The notes under the pieces were generated by a model. It was not told the DNA's origin. It worked only from the letters and a program-made list of their open reading frames with translations, and did not search any database. The translations under genes were made by a program, and so were the position numbers. This document shows positions 1 through 7,118 of a stretch of DNA of 18,129 nt, in pieces. Source of the stretch: Euryarchaeota archaeon UBA226 (lineage in GTDB: Archaea; Thermoplasmatota; Poseidoniia; Poseidoniales; Poseidoniaceae); assembly GCA_002505935.1 (NCBI GenBank), contig DAWL01000126.1, forward strand, positions 1 through 18,129. The letters are read 5' to 3'. How positions within the stretch are numbered: the first letter of the stretch is position 1; every line of letters begins with the position of its first letter.

Positions 1-1
1 A

Positions 2-619
2 ATCGAGAACTCCTTAGGTGACTTAGACAAATGTGATGAGATTAATGCCATGCCTCCCGGCTTAGTAACAGTTAGAGTAACTGAAGAAGGAGATGTGCTG
101 GTCTCTAGTAGGACCAATGCCAAATACCGTAGTAGAGGAAGTGTAATTTCTGTTGCAGCTCCAAAATGGAGTAGTAGAGTTAGAGGCACAAAACACGGTG
201 CTTGGCAGCCATATCTAGAGGCTAAGAATATAGCCAGAAAAAGTGGAGCAGATGCGGCAATACTTGTAGATGAAGGTGCGGTAATAGATGCAGATAGAGC
301 AACACCAGTTATTTTGGATCAAGATGGTACAATTTGGATTGCAGACGATAGACAAGGCGGAGTTGATTCAGTAACTCTGAAAATCATTTTACCTGAATTG
401 ATGAATTCAGGCATGCCCGTAAACAAAGGCCGTTTGCACGAGAAAATGATAGGAAGATGCAGAGAGATGATTCTTGTTGGAACCGGAATTGGAGTCATGA
501 ATATCGAGGAAATCGATGGACAAAGAATTGGTATCGATGACGAGGGAAAATTATTCACAATTGCAAAAGACTCCCTGCACAGAGCATTACTGGTATCGTG
601 GGGTGAGGGGAAGTCATGA
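2..619 (+). CDS. pabC: Class IV aminotransferase, probable 4-amino-4-deoxychorismate lyase (5' partial)
   Basis: PLP-dependent fold-type IV enzyme. The likely reaction is conversion of 4-amino-4-deoxychorismate to p-aminobenzoate plus pyruvate for folate-type cofactors, in the cytosol. The frame is open to the left window edge, so the true start lies outside; an internal ATG at 50 lies 16 codons in. The visible part (about 205 residues) covers the C-terminal two thirds of a family usually 270-300 long. Counting from the ATG at 50, K48 (GTKHGAW) fits the PLP lysine, followed by the family block GADAAILVDEGAVID and a TP/IW segment. The usual Glu after the G-x-V strand appears as Asp80. The stop overlaps the next start (ATGA, 616-619), and that neighbour is an aminodeoxychorismate synthase, which favours the PabC role. 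A branched-chain or D-amino-acid aminotransferase cannot be excluded by sequence alone. Confidence 0.75.
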   Translation: MENSLGDLDKCDEINAMPPGLVTVRVTEEGDVLVSSRTNAKYRSRGSVISVAAPKWSSRVRGTKHGAWQPYLEAKNIARKSGADAAILVDEGAVIDADRATPVILDQDGTIWIADDRQGGVDSVTLKIILPELMNSGMPVNKGRLHEKMIGRCREMILVGTGIGVMNIEEIDGQRIGIDDEGKLFTIAKDSLHRALLVSWGEGKS

Positions 620-2901
620 CGAGGGAGAGATTTTGGCCTTGTAATCAAGACGAGAATCTGTTACTTGGACTCAGTGAAATGCTCCGAGCAGAGTCACTGC
701 TTGGGAATCCGTCATGGGGCGGAAGCGACGAATTGCTATTGATTTCGGGGGGGCCTCAAAGTGATTCCTCCTCTACCAGTTTGTTGATGGGGCCTCCAAG
801 AATAAGGGTCATTGCTCGACAGCCAAGGAGAGAGTTTCTTGGTCCTAGAGATGACAATGTTTCTCCATTGAAGGGTGAAATCCCCCTCAGTCCTACGCCA
901 TGCGCCATGCAACTAGAGATTCAAGAATGGAATGGAGAGGCTTGGACAGTTTCTGCACAGCATGTAGGTACCAATTTGGCTGAAACACTCCGCACCTTGA
1001 ATGCACTACAACCTGAAAAGAATGATACTAATCAAATTAGCATAGGTTGTTGGGCTGGAGGACTAGCATACGATTTGGTACAATGGACCCAACCATGGAA
1101 GTTGTTCGCGCCGCCGGAAGAAGGAGAGGTTCTGTTAGTACTCTACAGAGTCGATAGGTGGCTAATTCATGACCGAAATGCCTCAACGCTATCTTTGATT
1201 TCTGAAGATGATGATGTATGGGCTAGAGAAGTAGAAGATCTATTGTCAATATTGCCATTGCCGATTGGAATTTCTCACCAAACTCTCAATGAGTTGTCAC
1301 TGAACGATTCAGAAAACACGAGTCATAGCGACAAAAAACATGCCGAAATCGTTCAACAGGTGAAAGAAGCAATACTAGATGGAGAACTATACCAATTGAA
1401 TTTCGGTAGACGTTGGATGGGAAGCCTCAGCGAGCATCCTTGGAAAACAATGGTCAGGTTGACTAAAGATAACCCTGCACCAATGTCTTCGTGGCTTCAT
1501 GCTCCTGATCTGGATATTGCGCTATGTTCTTGCTCTCCGGAACTGTTGTTAGCGACTGAAAACGAAAAGATTCGGACTCGCCCGATTAAAGGAACAAGAC
1601 CAAGAGATGAAAACCCGATCGAAGACGAAAGGCTTCGAATTGAATTATTGAATTGCACAAAGGAACTGGCCGAACATATGATGTTGGTTGATCTCGAAAG
1701 AAATGACATAGGAATGGTTAGTCGAACTGGTAGTGTGCGTCATAATCTGTTTCAAGTTGAAGGATATTCTCAGGTACAACATCTTGTGAGTGAAGTCAAT
1801 GGTGAACTCAAACCGGATGAAGATGTTTGGAGCGCACTTCAGGCGATGTTTCCTGGAGGCAGTATAACCGGTTGTCCCAAAACTGCGACAATTGCTGCTA
1901 TTGATCAATTGGAGATGCATCCTCGTTCATTCTGGACCGGTTCAATCGGTCTTGTTGACCCGCGAACAGGTTATTCGATGTGGAATATCTTGATTCGAAC
2001 TTTGGAAGCTAGAATGGAAGAGGGTACTTGGAAAGCTACTGTTCAAGCCGGTGGTGGTCTTGTCATGGATTCGATACCGGAACAAGAAGTCGAGGAAGCA
2101 AAATGGAAGGCTAAAGCCTTACGTCAAGCCGCAGGATGGATATCTTCTGGTGAATCATCTGTCAGTTTTTCGGCACCACATTCGATTTATCCGCAATCCA
2201 TAACCAAACGAAGTTTATCGAGAAATACAATGATTGGTTCAATACATGAATGGAAAGATGCTGAAAATTTCCTAGATGCCGAATTGCGCGTGTTATTCAT
2301 AGATAATCTAGATTCATTTTCTTGGAATATAATGCATGCACTCTGTGAATTACAGGCTGAAGTCTTCTACTGCCACGGTAGATTGGAAAAAGCCGCTATG
2401 TTAGATGAGATACTGAATACTTGCAAACCTACTCACATCGTACTTGGACCTGGGCCCGATGAGCCAAACATCAGTCCATTGAGTATGGAAATCGCGAGGC
2501 GGGCATTGAACGGAAAATGCCCTCCTTTACTTGGAATCTGCCTAGGGCATCAAGCCATAGGAGTTGCAGCAGGGTTGAATCTTTCACGCTGCCCCTCGGG
2601 GGCCGTACACGGCACAGCGTGCGAAATTATTCATGATGGCCAAGGAATCTTCAGAGCCTTTTCTTCATCATTATCGATGGCAAGATACAACAGCCTGTGC
2701 CTAGAAGATGGAGATTCTTCACTACTGATCACAGCTCGGGATGAGCATAACAATATCATGGCGATAAGACATCCAGAACTACCAGTGGTTGGAATTCAGT
2801 TCCATCCTGAATCATGTGCTTCGGAGTTGGGTGAGGAATTACTCTCTTCATTCATCCAAGATTCGGCCCATATCTCAGTTGAATCTGAAAACATCAATTG
2901 A
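616..2901 (+). CDS. pabBA: Fused aminodeoxychorismate synthase (PabB-PabA order)
   Basis: Makes 4-amino-4-deoxychorismate from chorismate and glutamine, the step before PabC. Residues ~235-510 are the chorismate-binding domain: PIKGTRPR at 323-330, HMMLVDLERND at ~354-364, FPGGSITGCPK at 412-422. The Lys in PIKGT (K325) is the known marker of PabB; anthranilate synthase (TrpE) has PIAGT. No LLES tryptophan-feedback motif is seen in the weakly conserved N-terminus, which also argues against TrpE. Residues ~558-745 form a class I glutamine amidotransferase: VLFIDNLDSFSWN, GPGPDEP at 611-617, nucleophile C642 in GICLGHQ, and H730/E732 in HPES. All catalytic residues appear intact. The domain order is synthase first, glutaminase second, the reverse of the fused ADC synthases of fungi and plants. 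ATGA overlap with pabC implies translational coupling; GAGGGG lies upstream of the ATG. Confidence 0.9.
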   Translation: MTRERFWPCNQDENLLLGLSEMLRAESLLGNPSWGGSDELLLISGGPQSDSSSTSLLMGPPRIRVIARQPRREFLGPRDDNVSPLKGEIPLSPTPCAMQLEIQEWNGEAWTVSAQHVGTNLAETLRTLNALQPEKNDTNQISIGCWAGGLAYDLVQWTQPWKLFAPPEEGEVLLVLYRVDRWLIHDRNASTLSLISEDDDVWAREVEDLLSILPLPIGISHQTLNELSLNDSENTSHSDKKHAEIVQQVKEAILDGELYQLNFGRRWMGSLSEHPWKTMVRLTKDNPAPMSSWLHAPDLDIALCSCSPELLLATENEKIRTRPIKGTRPRDENPIEDERLRIELLNCTKELAEHMMLVDLERNDIGMVSRTGSVRHNLFQVEGYSQVQHLVSEVNGELKPDEDVWSALQAMFPGGSITGCPKTATIAAIDQLEMHPRSFWTGSIGLVDPRTGYSMWNILIRTLEARMEEGTWKATVQAGGGLVMDSIPEQEVEEAKWKAKALRQAAGWISSGESSVSFSAPHSIYPQSITKRSLSRNTMIGSIHEWKDAENFLDAELRVLFIDNLDSFSWNIMHALCELQAEVFYCHGRLEKAAMLDEILNTCKPTHIVLGPGPDEPNISPLSMEIARRALNGKCPPLLGICLGHQAIGVAAGLNLSRCPSGAVHGTACEIIHDGQGIFRAFSSSLSMARYNSLCLEDGDSSLLITARDEHNNIMAIRHPELPVVGIQFHPESCASELGEELLSSFIQDSAHISVESENIN

Positions 2902-2970
2902 TGATTGCTTCTCGTTGGCGCGACGTGAAATTGAAGAACGGCGTTGCGTTGGAAGGCATGAGGAAGACGC

Positions 2971-3351
2971 GTGCCTGCTTGCAGATTATGCCATGCAACT
3001 TATCCACGCGAGTATTTTATTCACGGTATTGGCCCTCGTAAGGATGTCTGTCAGCGTTGCGGATTGGAAAAAGGATTGATTGAAGAATCTGAAGCGACGA
3101 TGATTTTTGATTCCGGCCTTGCCAACTCACGACTGAATCTTCTATCGCGCAGGTTGTCAATCTGGTTGTGGATTCTCGCAATCTGGTTCTTATGGTTCAC
3201 CTTACTGAGTCAAATCAACATCTGGATATCCTTGGCTGTTCTAATTTTCATCACCGCTGGATTGTTAGTCTTCCACATGTTTGGAAGGCCTCGATTTGAA
3301 GCCATGCTTCTCAGGTTGACACCAGAGCACGAACGCCCTCCCGGACATTGA
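2971..3351 (+). CDS. Small zinc-ribbon membrane protein, unknown function
   Basis: Not a family I can name. The 126-residue product starts with CRLC (residues 4-7) followed ~20 residues later by CQRC, a two-knuckle zinc ribbon. Two hydrophobic helices follow, at roughly 65-82 and 84-102 (WLWILAIWFLWF and a second VLIFITAGLLV segment), then a short basic tail. It is probably membrane-anchored with the ribbon in the cytosol. The start is GTG at 2971: a TGA at 2959 closes the frame upstream and no other start codon lies between. GAGG at 2960-2963 is a weak Shine-Dalgarno. It lies 69 nt after pabBA in the same direction and may be cotranscribed, but nothing links its function to folate. Its stop sits inside a hairpin shared with convergent ychF. 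Confidence 0.75.
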   Translation: MPACRLCHATYPREYFIHGIGPRKDVCQRCGLEKGLIEESEATMIFDSGLANSRLNLLSRRLSIWLWILAIWFLWFTLLSQINIWISLAVLIFITAGLLVFHMFGRPRFEAMLLRLTPEHERPPGH

Positions 3352-3371
3352 TTCACGATTTGGCGTGAATC
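3350..3371. terminator. Perfect hairpin spanning two convergent stop codons
   Basis: GATTCACG (3350-3357), loop ATTTGG, CGTGAATC (3364-3371): an 8-bp perfect stem with a 6-nt loop. The TGA of the zinc-ribbon gene (3349-3351) and the TGA of ychF (complement of 3353-3355) both fall in or at the edge of the left arm. The right arm encodes the last residues of YchF. It is placed as a bidirectional 3'-end element, but no strong U-tract follows, so terminator function is inferred. Confidence 0.45.
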
Positions 3372-4657
3372 TTGATGACATCACCGTCAGAGAGTTGTTG
3401 GTCAGCACCAATTATCCTCTTACTCTTTGCATCAACCGCCTTGATGAAACCATCACCGAGATCTGTATGTACAGCATATGCTAATTCCTTAGCAGTAGAA
3501 TCACCTGGAACAACTAAAGCATCGGGCAAAATCTTGCCTTCTCCATCAGTCCAATGACTTTCATCTTGAACTGGATATGCTACAATATGGCCTAAAGACT
3601 CGTGCAAAACCTTGGAAATTAGGGTAGAAACTCCAGTTCCACCGAATTTAGACATGGGTTCCTTCATTCCATTCAATGCTGCTATCTGCGCATCTTTCAA
3701 GCGCTGTTCTCCAACCTTGGTCATTTCAAAATCAATATCTCCAGGACCATACTCGATGAAACCCATCTGCCCTGCTCTACGCAATCCTAATTCTGCATCT
3801 GCCATTGTAGGCATCAATATTGCTCCCTCTTCTTCTAATTTAATCTGCAATTGGCTCCAAGTCTTGCCCGGTGCAATCTCCGCCTTATTTGCAGCAACAT
3901 GAATGGGAAACATGACTCTACGAATACGTTCTGCCAAGGAACGCTTCAAACCCAAACCCCATTCCCAAGGTTGTCCAAGTTCACCTTCTGCTTCTCTGAA
4001 TGAATCGAGAGCCAACTTGATTTGTTTCGGACTCGCCCCTAATCCACTGAGTTTCTCATGTAAATGAAGTTCTAGCCCTTTGTCACCTTCGGCCTGCACA
4101 CGGCGCGCTCCTCTCAACCACCCATCCTCAATTATTCCATGGATCCATGCACTCAATTCTTCAATCAGAAAATTGTGCTCTTCGAGAATGGATTCTGTGC
4201 AAGCATCGACATCTTCTGATACACCGATAGGATTGCCTTCAGTATCGGTAGTTCCTGCTGCATCGACCACCTGAATCAATGCATCACAACGCGCAAGGTC
4301 GGATAGGAATTCATTCCCCCTTCCGCGACCTGCATGAGCCCCTGGAACCAAACCTGCGACATCCACCATGAATACTGGAATCAGGCGCTTATGCCCCGTG
4401 CAAGATCCCGTTCTTGGTTGACAGAGACTTCCTTCTCTTTGATCCTCTGAAGTAGTAGGAGATAATCTTCCATCCGCTTCTTTCATACTCCGTAATTCTG
4501 CACATGGACAAGGTAGAGGTGCTGGAAGAAAAGCAACTCCAACATTTGGATCTATTGTACAGAAAGGGTAGTTTGCAATATCAACTTTAGATTGAGTGGC
4601 TGCGGAAAAAAAAGTCGATTTGCCCACATTTGGTTTACCGACCAAGCCAATTCTCAT
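3353..4657 (-). CDS. ychF: YchF/OLA1-type P-loop NTPase, archaeal form with TGS domain
   Basis: Universal ribosome-associated NTPase of the Obg clade, cytosolic. Residues from the ATG at 4657: P-loop GKPNVGKST at 7-15, switch II/G3 DVAGLVPGAH at 99-108, and NKAE at 257-260. The last has the NxxE form that in OLA1/YchF goes with ATP rather than GTP preference. The C-terminus (~375-434, from VVPGDSTAKELAY to SDGDVIKIHAKS) is a TGS domain. Archaeal members carry a Cys-rich insert (CPC.EL ... C.PR.G.C ... IPV) before G3. It is present here and enlarged by about 20 residues (SMKEADGRLSPTTSEDQREG). The frame extends upstream to a GTG at 4669, but MRIGLVGKPNVGKS matches the usual family start, so the ATG at 4657 is preferred. 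It lies 64 nt downstream of the oxidase-like gene on the same strand. Confidence 0.93.
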   Translation of the reverse strand: MRIGLVGKPNVGKSTFFSAATQSKVDIANYPFCTIDPNVGVAFLPAPLPCPCAELRSMKEADGRLSPTTSEDQREGSLCQPRTGSCTGHKRLIPVFMVDVAGLVPGAHAGRGRGNEFLSDLARCDALIQVVDAAGTTDTEGNPIGVSEDVDACTESILEEHNFLIEELSAWIHGIIEDGWLRGARRVQAEGDKGLELHLHEKLSGLGASPKQIKLALDSFREAEGELGQPWEWGLGLKRSLAERIRRVMFPIHVAANKAEIAPGKTWSQLQIKLEEEGAILMPTMADAELGLRRAGQMGFIEYGPGDIDFEMTKVGEQRLKDAQIAALNGMKEPMSKFGGTGVSTLISKVLHESLGHIVAYPVQDESHWTDGEGKILPDALVVPGDSTAKELAYAVHTDLGDGFIKAVDAKSKRIIGADQQLSDGDVIKIHAKS

Positions 4658-4721
4658 ACTGATACCCACTCACGTCTGGAGAGCCATCGGACTTAGAACC
4701 GACTACCGGTGATTCAGGATT

Positions 4722-6737
4722 TCACTCCTCTTCATCAGATTCTGCTGCCAAAGAATTCATGATTCGCAGCATGTGTATATCCAGTTCTGGGATATTCACT
4801 TGGCCATCACCGTCAAGGTCCATCGCAGAGACCATTTTCTCTACATCCCATGGAGGAAGGTCTGCAATATCCAATGATGCTAGACCCTCTCGAATCTCAA
4901 ATGGCGAAATCTGCCCATCGCTATCGATATCCATTTTCTGGAACAGTTCAATGGTACTGGTGCCACTACTCTTCAGCCAGCGTGCCAAATCTACCAATTC
5001 CGATTCGAAGGAAGATAGTTCTTCCACAGGCGCTGGCTCTGGCTTTGCCGCCACAATACCGTCGTCGGTGTGCAGTGCTGCAGAAACTCCAATCTCTGTT
5101 GGTCCTGTGTCATCTTCTTCATCAGGTGCAGACACTCTGATTTCTGTATCAACTCCAACTCCTCTGGAAACTAACTCCCTGATACTGGTCGCTCCCGGAT
5201 GGAGGTGGTACGATGCCATACCAACGCTAACTGCTACCTCTTTTTCTTCTACTTCAGGAGAAAACAAGGTGGCTATCATGTTGACCGAGCCAATGAAAGT
5301 TGCAATAACAACACCATAGAATATGGCTGCAGCCGTGAGGTAATAGCCACCGAGATAATCTCCTGGTGCTTCAACTGCAGCGTCAGTTAGGGATATGGCA
5401 GCGAAGTCTGCCATCAACAAAGTCACAGTTGAACCGAAACCGCCCAAGAACATCAACCAGAATGCCCAACGTGCTTTTGAGGTACTAGATAGGCGACGTC
5501 CAGTAATCTCAGGGAAGAGGTTGCCCCAAACAGATAGAGCGAGTAGTCCACCTACTGTCCAAAGAATACCATGGTTCACTGTAGCCTGAACTCCACCCAT
5601 ATTGTGGGCACCATTCAGAGCATCTAGGGCTGAGAAGAATCCCAACAAGGCGAAAATGGGTAGCAATAATGCCGCACTACCTGCTGCTACTCCACCCGGG
5701 CTAGCAATGACCTGCTGCCAACGATTCTGCATCGTGGAAATCAAATTGGATGAGGCGGCTAACAAAGGAACTAGACCTACTACGATCATCACTGCAGTAA
5801 TACTCAACATTGTGTCTCCAGAAACCGCCGCGCTCTCAGAAATACCCAACACAGGGATGCTGATGAATAGAATCGTGTACGAAGCGGTGGTTAGGGACTG
5901 GCTCCAAATCGGAGTTCCACTGACCTTAGGAATAATGTGATACATTATCGCTAGGAACATAGCCAATGGGAACCATCCCATAACTACTCTATCTGCGAAC
6001 CAAGCAACGTCTGCAATCTCCAAATCAGATGCTAAATCACCCTCTAGAATTAGATTAGCACCTCTGAACACCAAGGCCCAAATCATTGACAAGTGAGATA
6101 TGACGATGAACCAAGAAGATACTTGGATGGGTGAATCGCCACGTCCACCAAGAGCGAGAAGATGATTGAGGAAGAGGGCGGCAACAATCATTGCATATGC
6201 TAACTCGATAATGGCATAATACAGATCCTTCATCTCGATAGCCAAAGGAAGAATCATGGCTACCAAAGTCAATCCAAACCAGCCAAATGCCATCATCGAA
6301 GCATTGGCTTCACTACCGATACCCGAACCATTGTTTCGTCCATTGATGTGCAATCCCGCACCGATTAGTGTCATTCCAAGGAAACCCCAAACCAAGGATT
6401 GTTCAGCCAATCTGTCCATAACTCCTGCATCATAACTCCATCCGATAGAAGAAAATGAATCGAGAGCCTTTGCATCATATGTTAGCCAAATCATAAGGAA
6501 GGTAATCGTCGAAGCCAGAGTTGCCCAGATTGCACCAAAAATCAACCAAGTTCGGGCACCTGAACCCTTCTCTTTGGAAAATAAATCTATGACGCCAGCA
6601 GGTGCCTTGTCCAAAAAGAACATCGATAGTTGACGAATTGGACGACGAAGATCGGCAAGACCATTGCTAGCCCAATAAGCTGTCAACACCATAGCCAACA
6701 GAAGAAGAAGCAGAGCGGGAAGAAGTATCGAAAACAT
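4722..6737 (-). CDS. Heme-copper oxidase subunit I-like membrane protein lacking most metal ligands, with two C-terminal EF-hands
   Basis: A 671-residue protein with about 12 hydrophobic helices (1-490), a charged linker (~494-590) and two EF-hands. Homology to CcoN/NorB-type subunit I is visible as MYHIIPKVSGTPIWS (265-279; family pattern YY-x-x-P-x-x-x-G-x-P-x-YS), a DRLAEQS block before helix 2, and the helix-10 region ending NLFPEITGRR. Aligning these ungapped to a cbb3 CcoN from memory puts R250, S300 and E301 at the three CuB histidines, V387 at the high-spin heme histidine and S114 at one low-spin heme ligand; only H389 remains. No HH pair or HxH occurs in the membrane part. The EF-hand loops are canonical: D603-D605-D607-E614 and D640-D642-D644-E651. 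Start: ATG at 6737 with GAGGCGAT 3 nt upstream. Catalysis as an O2 or NO reductase is unlikely; the true role is unknown. Confidence 0.8.
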   Translation of the reverse strand: MFSILLPALLLLLLAMVLTAYWASNGLADLRRPIRQLSMFFLDKAPAGVIDLFSKEKGSGARTWLIFGAIWATLASTITFLMIWLTYDAKALDSFSSIGWSYDAGVMDRLAEQSLVWGFLGMTLIGAGLHINGRNNGSGIGSEANASMMAFGWFGLTLVAMILPLAIEMKDLYYAIIELAYAMIVAALFLNHLLALGGRGDSPIQVSSWFIVISHLSMIWALVFRGANLILEGDLASDLEIADVAWFADRVVMGWFPLAMFLAIMYHIIPKVSGTPIWSQSLTTASYTILFISIPVLGISESAAVSGDTMLSITAVMIVVGLVPLLAASSNLISTMQNRWQQVIASPGGVAAGSAALLLPIFALLGFFSALDALNGAHNMGGVQATVNHGILWTVGGLLALSVWGNLFPEITGRRLSSTSKARWAFWLMFLGGFGSTVTLLMADFAAISLTDAAVEAPGDYLGGYYLTAAAIFYGVVIATFIGSVNMIATLFSPEVEEKEVAVSVGMASYHLHPGATSIRELVSRGVGVDTEIRVSAPDEEDDTGPTEIGVSAALHTDDGIVAAKPEPAPVEELSSFESELVDLARWLKSSGTSTIELFQKMDIDSDGQISPFEIREGLASLDIADLPPWDVEKMVSAMDLDGDGQVNIPELDIHMLRIMNSLAAESDEEE

Positions 6738-6740
6738 GAC

Positions 6741-6748
6741 ATCGCCTC
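6741..6748 (-). promoter_or_regulatory. Shine-Dalgarno of the oxidase-like gene, overlapping the upstream stop
   Basis: Minus-strand GAGGCGAT, one mismatch from GAGGTGAT, 3 nt before the ATG at 6737. The TGA of the 90-aa gene (6749-6747) overlaps it, giving TGAGGCGAT, an arrangement that suits translational coupling. Confidence 0.7.
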
Positions 6749-7019
6749 AATCGCGGAATACCTCGCCCAACAAATTTAGAACCATGAAGGAAAATCCGAG
6801 AATTATTCCCACAAGATAATACCATATTCCACTAGAACCAAGAGCATCGAATAGAGGTATTAGTTCCGACAAAAGTGGGAAACCATCCCAACCAAAAATG
6901 ACTGAAAACATACCCACTAATCCGAGTACTCCTAAGCCGAGAATTGCGAGTATCACTCGACTAGCCTCAGGTTCGGCCACTCCTTGTGTCACTTCAGGAA
7001 GGATTTCAACATCGCTCAT
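6747..7019 (-). CDS. Small two-helix membrane protein, putative partner of the oxidase-like protein
   Basis: Unrecognised 90-residue protein. After an acidic N-terminus (residues 1-20) come two hydrophobic helices, ~21-42 (VILAILGLGVLGLVGMFSVI) and ~65-84 (IWYYLVGIILGFSFMVLNLL). The connecting loop (GWDGFPLLSELIPLFDALGSSG) is probably outside the cytosol if both termini are inside. No cysteines or histidines are present, so it binds no heme or copper by itself. It is first in a two-gene operon, 9 nt before the oxidase-like gene, with its stop inside that gene's Shine-Dalgarno. Its size and position recall small accessory subunits of oxidase complexes (CcoQ-like), but there is no sequence match to claim this. 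The ATG at 7019 is preceded by GAGTTGAT, a near Shine-Dalgarno. Confidence 0.7.
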   Translation of the reverse strand: MSDVEILPEVTQGVAEPEASRVILAILGLGVLGLVGMFSVIFGWDGFPLLSELIPLFDALGSSGIWYYLVGIILGFSFMVLNLLGEVFRD

Positions 7020-7029
7020 TCAATCAACT

Positions 7030-7048
7030 CTGACCCCATAGGGGTCAG
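7030..7048. promoter_or_regulatory. Perfect 19-nt palindrome in the leader of the oxidase-like operon (candidate operator)
   Basis: CTGACCCC-ATA-GGGGTCAG: 8-bp arms with a 3-nt centre. It lies 11-29 nt before the ATG of the 90-aa gene and about 25 nt downstream of a TATA-like TTTATC on the minus strand (~7075-7070). It would therefore overlap the transcription start or form a hairpin at the 5' end of the mRNA. A dimeric repressor site is the simplest reading; a terminator for the upstream RaSEA-like gene is the alternative. Confidence 0.5.
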
Positions 7049-7052
7049 TCCG

Positions 7053-7080
7053 TCCACCTGTGGAACAATGATAAACATTG
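7053..7080 (-). promoter_or_regulatory. Putative promoter of the oxidase-like operon with two further inverted repeats
   Basis: TCCAC-CT-GTGGA (7053-7064) and CAATG-ATAAA-CATTG (7066-7080) are two perfect short palindromes directly upstream of the 19-nt one. The second encloses a minus-strand TTTAT that could serve as the archaeal TATA box. The arms are only 5 bp each, so either could be chance; their spacing and the tight clustering make the region worth noting. The rest of the 7020-7118 gap shows nothing else. Confidence 0.35.
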
Positions 7081-7118
7081 ACCACGGCAATTCCCTTTCC
7101 CGCAACTTGCAGAACACT

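Noticed and set aside
2789..3079. Plus-strand 96-codon frame bridging pabBA and the zinc-ribbon gene
   Set aside because: Starts inside the glutaminase HPES region in another frame and ends inside the zinc ribbon; both neighbours have clear motifs in their own frames.
4759..5319. Plus-strand 186-codon open frame
   Set aside because: Antisense to the EF-hand and linker part of the oxidase-like gene; Ser-rich shadow only.
4722..6737. Ordinary cbb3-type cytochrome oxidase or NO reductase subunit
   Set aside because: Histidine pairs needed for CuB and heme are absent, and no CcoO/CcoP or NorC cytochrome c gene with CxxCH lies beside it.
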